Source: UBA11740 sp035635855 (GTDB lineage Bacteria > Acidobacteriota > Blastocatellia > Pyrinomonadales > Pyrinomonadaceae). From it: a DNA stretch of 64,000 bases. The notes under the pieces were generated by a model. It searched no databases. It saw only the letters and a program-made list of their open reading frames with translations, and was not told the DNA's origin. Below, piece after piece: positions 59,145 through 64,000 of this stretch. Both the position numbers and the translations under genes were made by a program. Numbering within the stretch: the first letter of the stretch is position 1; each line of letters begins with the position of its first letter. The stretch covers positions 186,001-250,000 of the forward strand of contig DASQAF010000023.1 of the NCBI GenBank assembly GCA_035635855.1. Reading direction: 5' to 3'.

Positions 59145-60446
59145 ATGGCCACTCAAGTCGTAATGCCGAAGCTGTCGCCCACGATGGAAGAGGGCCAGCT
59201 TGCGCGCTGGCTCAAGAAAGAGGGCGACAAGGTTTCGATGGGCGAGCCACTAGCCGAAATCGACACCGACAAAGCCACTATGGAAATGCAGGCGCTGTCC
59301 AATGGCGTGCTGCGCAAGATTCTGATCAACGAAGGCGAAAGCGCACCACTGGGACAGCCCATCGCGATCATCGGCGAGCCCGACGAAGACATCTCTTCCC
59401 TGCTCAAATCATTTGAAAACAAAGCGGCGCAAGCTCCGTCGCCGGCAAAGGCCGAACAGCCTGAACCTGCAGCTGCAGCAAGTGAATCCGAACCATCTGC
59501 TCCTGTCGAACAAAGCCCGCAAGCTGCTCCGCCATCAAGAGACGGAGGCCGCCAGTTGATTTCGCCGATCGCCGCACGCATGGCCGCCGACGCCGGCATC
59601 AGTCTGAGTTCTCTGCAAGGCAGTGGTCCCGGCGGACGAATAGTCAAGCGAGATATTGAAGCAGCAATGACTGAAAAGCCGCGTGCCAAAGCAGCGCCGT
59701 CAGTGCCGCTGGCCGCTCTGAACCGGCCGGCCGAGAAGGGCGCCGTCTACGGTCCGTCTGCGTATCGGGACGAACCCATGAGCGAAATGCGTCGCACGAT
59801 AGCCAAGCGGCTGGTGACTTCGCTGGGGCCCGTGCCGCATTTTTTTCTCACCATTGAGATCGATATGGAGCGCGCTGCGGACCTCCGGCGCTCCATCAAC
59901 GAGCTCTATCCCGACGCCAAGCTTAGCGTTAATGACGTCATCATCAAGGTCACTGCCGCTGCTTTGATCGCTCACCCAAAAGTGAACGCCTCGTTCCAGG
60001 ACAAGACGATTCGCCACTACGAACATGCTGACATCGGCGTCGCTGTCGCTACTGATAACGGCTTGATTACACCCGTCGTGCGTTCGGCCGATTTGAAATC
60101 CTTAGTCGAGATTGCCGCCGAAGTGCGGGAATTAGCTGGTCGAGCTCGCGCGCGCAAACTCAAGCCCGAAGAATACACCGGCGCAAGTTTTTCCATCAGC
60201 AATCTGGGAATGTTCGGTATCGATGAATTCACGGCTGTCATCAATCCGCCCGAAGGCGCGATTCTCGCTGTCGGCGCCATGGCGCCCAAGCCGGTGGTTA
60301 AGGACGGATCGATCGTCGTCAGACAAACAATGCGCGTGACGATGTCATGTGATCATCGGGTGATCGACGGTGCTACGGGCGCGGAGTTTCTGCAGACATT
60401 CAAACAAATACTCGAGAATCCGCTTTATCTATTTCTGAGCCAGTAA
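59145..60446 (+). CDS. pdhC: Dihydrolipoyl acetyltransferase (PDH E2)
   Basis: This 433-residue protein has one N-terminal lipoyl domain with the lipoylated Lys in EIDTDKATMEMQALSNGVL (about residue 43), an Ala/Pro linker, a peripheral-subunit-binding domain (LISPIAARMAADAGISLSSL, about 135-175) and the catalytic domain with SEMRRTIAKRLVTSLGPVPH and the active-site MSCDHRVIDGATGAEFLQT. It transfers acetyl to CoA as the cubic or icosahedral core of the complex. No E3 (lpd) gene is in the window. The start is the ATG at 59145. A terminator follows. Confidence 0.94.
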   Translation: MATQVVMPKLSPTMEEGQLARWLKKEGDKVSMGEPLAEIDTDKATMEMQALSNGVLRKILINEGESAPLGQPIAIIGEPDEDISSLLKSFENKAAQAPSPAKAEQPEPAAAASESEPSAPVEQSPQAAPPSRDGGRQLISPIAARMAADAGISLSSLQGSGPGGRIVKRDIEAAMTEKPRAKAAPSVPLAALNRPAEKGAVYGPSAYRDEPMSEMRRTIAKRLVTSLGPVPHFFLTIEIDMERAADLRRSINELYPDAKLSVNDVIIKVTAAALIAHPKVNASFQDKTIRHYEHADIGVAVATDNGLITPVVRSADLKSLVEIAAEVRELAGRARARKLKPEEYTGASFSISNLGMFGIDEFTAVINPPEGAILAVGAMAPKPVVKDGSIVVRQTMRVTMSCDHRVIDGATGAEFLQTFKQILENPLYLFLSQ

Positions 60447-60482
60447 GGGTTTAGAGTTCAACCTTTAGGTTGCTGACTCAGC

Positions 60483-60510
60483 ATCGGGATTTTCTCCCGA
60501 TCTTTTTTTT
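60483..60510 (+). terminator. Rho-independent terminator after pdhC
   Basis: ATCGGGA, a TTTTC loop, TCCCGAT and then C followed by eight T. It lies 37 bases after the pdhC stop and just before the next gene. Confidence 0.85.
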
Positions 60511-60530
60511 GCCCAGATTTCGATTTCGCA

Positions 60531-61472
60531 GTGAGCAAACCAACGCCAGAATCGTCTTCAGCGCCGCACCTGGCTTTGATTGCCGTCCAGGTAATGTTTG
60601 CGACGTGGCCTATCGTAGGAAAAATTGCTCTGCGCGCGGTGCCCAGCGTTGCTCTGGTCGCTTTTCGTGTAGCCGGCGCGGCGTTGGCCTTCATCCTGAT
60701 CGGCGCAATTCGTGGCCGCGTGGGCACAATTCAAAAACGCGATTGGCCTTTGCTGGTCGCTTCCAGCTTGCTCGGTGTGGTTTTGAATCAGTGGCTGTTC
60801 GTGAAAGGACTGTCACTCACTACGGTGATCAATGCGACGCTACTGGGCACCACGATTCCGATCTTCACCCTGCTGGTTAGTATAACTTTGCGGACGGACC
60901 GGGCCTCGTTGCGGCGAATCCTGGGAATCCTTCTGTCGGCCGGCGGCGTCGTGTATCTGATCGGGCCGGGAAGCGTAGAGTTTTCGTCAGCCACGCGCCT
61001 TGGTGATTTGCTGATCGTGACTAATTCGCTTTGTTATGGGACCTATATCGCCATCTCGAAAGATCTGATGACGCGTTACAGCGCGCTAACCGTCATTACC
61101 TGGTTTTTCATCGTCGGCAGTGTCGCTACTATGCCGGTCGGCGTGATGAGTATCTCGCATGTCCCTTTAGCTAGCGTCAGCGCCACCGTCTGGTTGGCGG
61201 TCGCCTACATCGTAGTGGTGCCCACGGTGGGTGCCTATTACCTGAACGCCTGGGCCCTCGGGCGCGTAACACCAAGTACGGTCGCGGTCTATATCTATCT
61301 ACAGCCGTTGATTGCGTTCTCGCTGGCGCCCCTCTTGCTGGGCGAGAATCTGAATTGGCGAACGATTGTCGCAGCGGCGCTGATATTTGCCGGCGTGCTG
61401 GTGGTCACACGGCGCGGACGAAGTCGGGCTATAAGGGATGTGTCCGAACATCCTGAAGCTTTCGGACACTAG
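60531..61472 (+). CDS. EamA-family (DMT) transporter
   Basis: This 313-residue inner-membrane protein has ten predicted helices in two EamA repeats: LALIAVQVMFATWPIVGKIA, VALVAFRVAGAALAFILIGA, LGVVLNQWLFVKGLSLTTVI, IGPGSVEFSSATRLGDLLIV and VYIYLQPLIAFSLAPLLLGE. DMT proteins export metabolites or amino acids; the substrate is unknown. It starts at a GTG at 60531 just past the pdhC terminator. The C-terminus is a charged tail. Confidence 0.9.
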   Translation: MSKPTPESSSAPHLALIAVQVMFATWPIVGKIALRAVPSVALVAFRVAGAALAFILIGAIRGRVGTIQKRDWPLLVASSLLGVVLNQWLFVKGLSLTTVINATLLGTTIPIFTLLVSITLRTDRASLRRILGILLSAGGVVYLIGPGSVEFSSATRLGDLLIVTNSLCYGTYIAISKDLMTRYSALTVITWFFIVGSVATMPVGVMSISHVPLASVSATVWLAVAYIVVVPTVGAYYLNAWALGRVTPSTVAVYIYLQPLIAFSLAPLLLGENLNWRTIVAAALIFAGVLVVTRRGRSRAIRDVSEHPEAFGH

Positions 61473-61505
61473 CTTCTGCCTGGTACCATAGGGCGATCCA
61501 GTTCG

Positions 61506-62030
61506 TCAGTTCCTGCGGTCGTCAACGATGTAATCCGGCCACTCGTCTACCTCTTTTTGAGGCGCGACAATCGAGGTCTTCAAGAATGGTTTAGCCTGTA
61601 AGGGCATGTGCTGGAGGATCTCCGCCAGCAGGTGAATCATGGTCAAGCGATCCTCACCGGCATCAATAGTACGCCTGCCGGCCCTCTGGAAGATAAAACG
61701 CGATTCGCCTGACCGATGCAGGGTGACTAATTCTTCCTCCTCTGCCCCTTGACGCAAGGCTTGACGAAGAGCGCGGCGAGCTTTCGTGATTTCATCGTCG
61801 GACATTTCCATCAGCGAGCGGCACTCTGCGGCCACATCAAAGACTTCGCGGATTGTTTCGGGCGAAAGCTTCATCGTGTCCGCAATTTCTTCAAACACGC
61901 CGTCAATTATGATGAGAGTGGCCAACAAAAAGTGGACCGGCTCGATTCGTGGACTGCCGGCGAGACAGGCTTCGACATTGGCAATGTTCCAGGCCAACTC
62001 GACCGAAGGATGTATCTCGATTCGTCTCAT
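61506..62030 (-). CDS. Stand-alone Clp N-domain protein
   Basis: This 174-residue protein carries two helical repeats like the Clp amino-terminal domain: PSVELAWNIANVEACLAGSP then RIEPVHFLLATLIIIDGVFE, and later EDRLTMIHLLAEILQHMPLQ. A charged middle separates them (DDEITKARRALRQALRQGAE). There is no AAA+ ATPase module, so it may be an adaptor or substrate-binding fragment for a Clp protease, or have adopted another role. It starts at the ATG at 62030. Confidence 0.72.
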   Translation of the reverse strand: MRRIEIHPSVELAWNIANVEACLAGSPRIEPVHFLLATLIIIDGVFEEIADTMKLSPETIREVFDVAAECRSLMEMSDDEITKARRALRQALRQGAEEEELVTLHRSGESRFIFQRAGRRTIDAGEDRLTMIHLLAEILQHMPLQAKPFLKTSIVAPQKEVDEWPDYIVDDRRN

Positions 62031-62181
62031 CGCCTCAATACATCTGTTGCCTCAAATGAGATGAGCCAATAATGCACGATCGACGCGCATTTTTCCAAAA
62101 CATGCCAATGACCGCGTTGGATCAGGAACCGGATACATCAGACATTTGGCCGGGGGGTCCCATTTCTCTAAAGTTTGGAGT

Positions 62182-62239
62182 TCAGAACCGCGAAGCGGTG
62201 TCGGCCTCCAGCCCAACGTTGCTGAAGGCTACGTTGGGT
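62182..62239. repeat. Degenerate REP-like copy plus CCCAACGT hairpin
   Basis: CAGAACCGCGAAGCGGTGTC (62183 onward) is a reverse-strand relative of the 25-bp repeats at 1724, 27721 and 29390. It is followed by CCCAACGT...ACGTTGGG (62210-62237), an 8-bp stem. Confidence 0.5.
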
Positions 62240-62244
62240 AACGC

Positions 62245-62412
62245 TTACCGCAGGTTGCTCTGGCAGGCGCGGCAGTTCGTCCGGCGTTTGGCGTTAAGTG
62301 TTCCGCACGCCGCGCATCTCAGGTACATCGCGCGCGCGAAGAAGTGCGTGACGGCATAGCTACCGCCGAGAATCGCGATAGCTATGCCGATATTTAGCAG
62401 AGTCTCTTTCAG
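62245..62412 (-). CDS. Small TM/zinc-ribbon protein, possible CTG start
   Basis: The frame reads LKETLLNIGIAIAILGGSYA, VTHFFARAMYLRCAACGTLN, AKRRTNCRACQSNLR, stop at 62247-62245: one membrane helix then two Cys-x-x-Cys pairs (CAAC, CRAC). No ATG, GTG or TTG precedes the helix before an in-frame stop. The candidate start is CTG (62412-62410), 4 bases after AGAGAA; the only ATG (MYLRC) would drop the helix. It is either a CTG-started small protein or the end of a broken gene. The rest of 62031-62494 holds repeats only. Confidence 0.45.
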   Translation of the reverse strand: MKETLLNIGIAIAILGGSYAVTHFFARAMYLRCAACGTLNAKRRTNCRACQSNLR

Positions 62413-62494
62413 GGTTCTCTTTGTTCGCCAGCTTGGGTGAAAACAGTCTTTAGTCAGCTATTGCCCGGAAACCACCCGCTCTGAGAAGTTGTTT

Positions 62495-63310
62495 TCACGC
62501 CGCACGCTGCTTATCTTTCGCTTTCGCCGGCACCTTGTAGGTTTCTACAGTGTAGGTCAGATACCGTTGCCCGCGGTCATAGCCCTTTCGAAAGGCTGGC
62601 GTAGCCGAATCAGCACCGTACTTCCGCTGTAAGTTCGCAGCCTCGTCTTCAGACGATTTTCCGCGCCGGTTCGGATGCAGGGCAGCCTCGAAGCCGAGAC
62701 GATACTTGGCTTCGTCCACTTTGAAATCTCCGCCCTGACTCGTGTAGTGCTCCTGCTCCGCTCCACGTAAACCGATCCACCATTCCTCGCGGGCGGCGTC
62801 GACCGTCTCAGCACCGGCGTGCTTCAGTTCAGCGCGAGCATTTTCTGCGATTTGCTCATCGTCCGCAAACGCGATTACGACCGAGCGCCCGCGTCTGAGC
62901 GCGTCTTCGTAAAGATAAAGCTCATCGTGCGGTAGTCCCTGATCGATCGCCTTCTCAAGCGCATCGCCGGCGAATGCTCCTGCGGCTGCGCCACCGGCTC
63001 CAAAGATCGCCGCGCCGAGCAATCCCAACGCCAGGACCGGGCCCACGCCCGGCACCAGAAAAGTCGCCACGGCAACGCCGGCGCTGGCGCCGCCGGCCAC
63101 GCCGAGCGCCGCGCCCACCGTGCCGCCAACCGCCCGCCCCATGCCTGGCTGTTCAGCGTCGCTGGTGGGAACGCGCGCTTCAAATTCGGTCTCAGATGTG
63201 TGCGGTGAGAGTACACTGATTTTATCTTCCGCGATTCCCAACGATTTCAGAATCGCCGCGGCGCGCCTGGCGTCCGCCGATGAATTGAAAATTCCCACGA
63301 TGCTTTGCAT
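62495..63310 (-). CDS. Glycine-rich general-stress-like protein
   Basis: This 271-residue protein starts MQSIVGIFNSSADARRAAAI (residues 1-20), a small alpha/beta domain like YflT/DUF1269 proteins, with LKSLGIAEDKISVLSPHTSE. A Gly/Ala-rich hydrophobic hairpin follows (GRAVGGTVGAALGVAGGASA, then VLALGLLGAAIFGAGGAAAG), a glycine-zipper membrane pair, then SVVIAFADDEQIAENARAEL. The last 90 residues are soluble and charged. AGGAGGA precedes the ATG at 63310. It is probably a stress-induced membrane-associated protein; the function is unknown. Confidence 0.72.
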   Translation of the reverse strand: MQSIVGIFNSSADARRAAAILKSLGIAEDKISVLSPHTSETEFEARVPTSDAEQPGMGRAVGGTVGAALGVAGGASAGVAVATFLVPGVGPVLALGLLGAAIFGAGGAAAGAFAGDALEKAIDQGLPHDELYLYEDALRRGRSVVIAFADDEQIAENARAELKHAGAETVDAAREEWWIGLRGAEQEHYTSQGGDFKVDEAKYRLGFEAALHPNRRGKSSEDEAANLQRKYGADSATPAFRKGYDRGQRYLTYTVETYKVPAKAKDKQRAA

Positions 63311-63514
63311 GTGCTGGTTCCTCCTGCTGAAATCTGCACGCGTGCGCTGTGCCATGAATGCGGTCGCTTGGCGCTGACATAGTTAGGTAATAGAAAGATC
63401 ACTCCAAAATAATTCCTAAACGAAAGTAAACAGTCATTGAGCGAGCCAGAGCGCCTGTGTTAAGGTAAGACTCGATCGGAAGACCGCATCCGCAACAGGA
63501 GTGATTGTAGCAAA

Positions 63515-63895
63515 GTGTTCGATATTGTAGAGAAGCATTGGCCGATGTCGGTCGGGGACGGCAAGGCCACGCGCAAGAAGCGTCCACGCATCCTGGCCAT
63601 CACCACCGATTGCTGCACCGGGTGCGCGGGTTCACCTGCCTGCATCGAATACTGCCCGATCGAAGCTTGCATGTTCTGGGTCCCTGACGAAGACCATCCG
63701 CCATTTGGACGAATCGAAGTCGACCCATATCTCTGTATCGGCTGTCAGAAATGCATCAGTAAGGGACCCGACGGCGCGTTCCTCGACGGCTGTCCGTGGG
63801 ATGCGATCGAGATGATTCCGACCGACGATTGGGAAGCCATGCACGAGATCGCTTTGCCCGATCTTCCTCCACCACCACCGGCGATCGCCGGCTAA
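63515..63895 (+). CDS. 2x[4Fe-4S] ferredoxin-like protein
   Basis: This 126-residue protein has a first cluster in TTDCCTGCAGSPACIEYCPI (about residues 30-49) with a nearby fourth Cys, and a second in DPYLCIGCQKCISKGPDG with the closing Cys in LDGCPWDAIEMIP. The spacing CxxCxxxxxCxxxCP plus CxxCxxC...CP is that of bacterial two-cluster ferredoxins, with an insert between the halves. It is cytoplasmic electron transfer, partner unknown; the end is Pro-rich. The start is a GTG at 63515 preceded by AGGAG. Confidence 0.88.
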   Translation: MFDIVEKHWPMSVGDGKATRKKRPRILAITTDCCTGCAGSPACIEYCPIEACMFWVPDEDHPPFGRIEVDPYLCIGCQKCISKGPDGAFLDGCPWDAIEMIPTDDWEAMHEIALPDLPPPPPAIAG

Positions 63896-63906
63896 TGCTC
63901 TCGGCT

Positions 63907-64000
63907 TCACTGCGTCCGAGTTTCAATAGCCTTCACTGTTAATGCAGCCTGCTGTTTGATTTCAGCGTCGCTGGTCGGCTTTCCCTCAGCCAACGGTGCA
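63907..64000 (-). CDS. Partial C-terminus of an unknown protein
   Basis: The minus strand entering from the right edge reads APLAEGKPTSDAEIKQQAAL, TVKAIETRTQ, stop (63909-63907). The segment is charged and helical, and 31 codons are visible. Nothing more can be said. Confidence 0.4.
   Translation of the reverse strand, partial: APLAEGKPTSDAEIKQQAALTVKAIETRTQ

Noticed and set aside
62209..62239. GCCCAACGTTGC...ACGTTGGGT as an isolated attC
   Set aside because: Only 31 bp with one short stem, no L boxes, and far from the array; more likely a hairpin next to a REP-like repeat.

Overview
The window looks like chromosome of a high-GC member of the Acidobacteriota, probably class Blastocatellia. 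This is an inference from gene content, not a taxonomic test. Supporting signs are a zinc-ribbon protein starting MKSCPKC with a CLDDGTPL element, an lmo0937-type mini membrane protein, DUF3142 and 'CGPFF' secreted proteins, an NtrC/GAF-kinase pair and many small intergenic inverted repeats. No rRNA or tRNA gene was recognised.

Positions 1-16014 are a sedentary integron. A disrupted integron integrase (14772-16014, +) reads away from an array of cassettes that all lie on the minus strand. I can place 20 boundaries: 17 full attC sites (59-109 bp) and three 19-bp remnants. They delimit 20 complete cassettes plus one that runs off the left edge. The assignment rests on an internal check. The first box of each attC should be the reverse complement of the box where that cassette starts; this holds exactly in ten cassettes and within one base in seven more. 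Cargo includes a PD-(D/E)XK-like protein, an NYN and a PIN-like nuclease-fold protein, a GH18 enzyme, a zinc-peptidase-like protein, a degenerate M6-like protein with a PASTA domain, two P-loop kinases, MOSC, VOC, DHFR-like, DUF3303 and SAP-like proteins, and several orphans. The integrase is dead twice over: a 282-bp element with 13-bp terminal inverted repeats encoding a stand-alone GIY-YIG endonuclease splits it, and a one-base insertion in a G run shifts its frame.

Positions 16036-29216 are housekeeping genes, mostly on the minus strand: ddl, arginase, a zinc-ribbon/glycan-binding protein, a LOG protein, a methyltransferase and asnS. Then comes a probable peptidoglycan-recycling block (amgK-like kinase, murU-like nucleotidyltransferase, divergent nagZ and an overlapping peptide-binding lipoprotein), followed by PilZ, tsaC and an O-methyltransferase.

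Positions 29567-41055 hold signalling and envelope genes: a frameshifted membrane protein, a sigma-54 response regulator with a PrsK-like histidine kinase, an AbiV-like antiphage protein, an OmpA protein, a mini membrane protein, a repeat protein and an OmpR-type regulator.

Positions 41275-47033 carry an MsbA-type exporter, then yicC-gmk-rpoZ, then ETF:ubiquinone oxidoreductase on the opposite strand behind a TetR-type palindrome. Positions 47428-56740 carry secreted proteins, a DUF255 thioredoxin-fold protein and an HD-GYP/GAF/GGDEF protein. Positions 56915-60446 are the pyruvate dehydrogenase genes pdhA-pdhB-pdhC. The right end has an EamA transporter, a lone Clp-N protein, a small TM/zinc-ribbon reading frame, a glycine-rich stress-like protein, a 2x[4Fe-4S] ferredoxin and a partial gene. 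Many intergenic gaps contain short elements with matching inverted ends.
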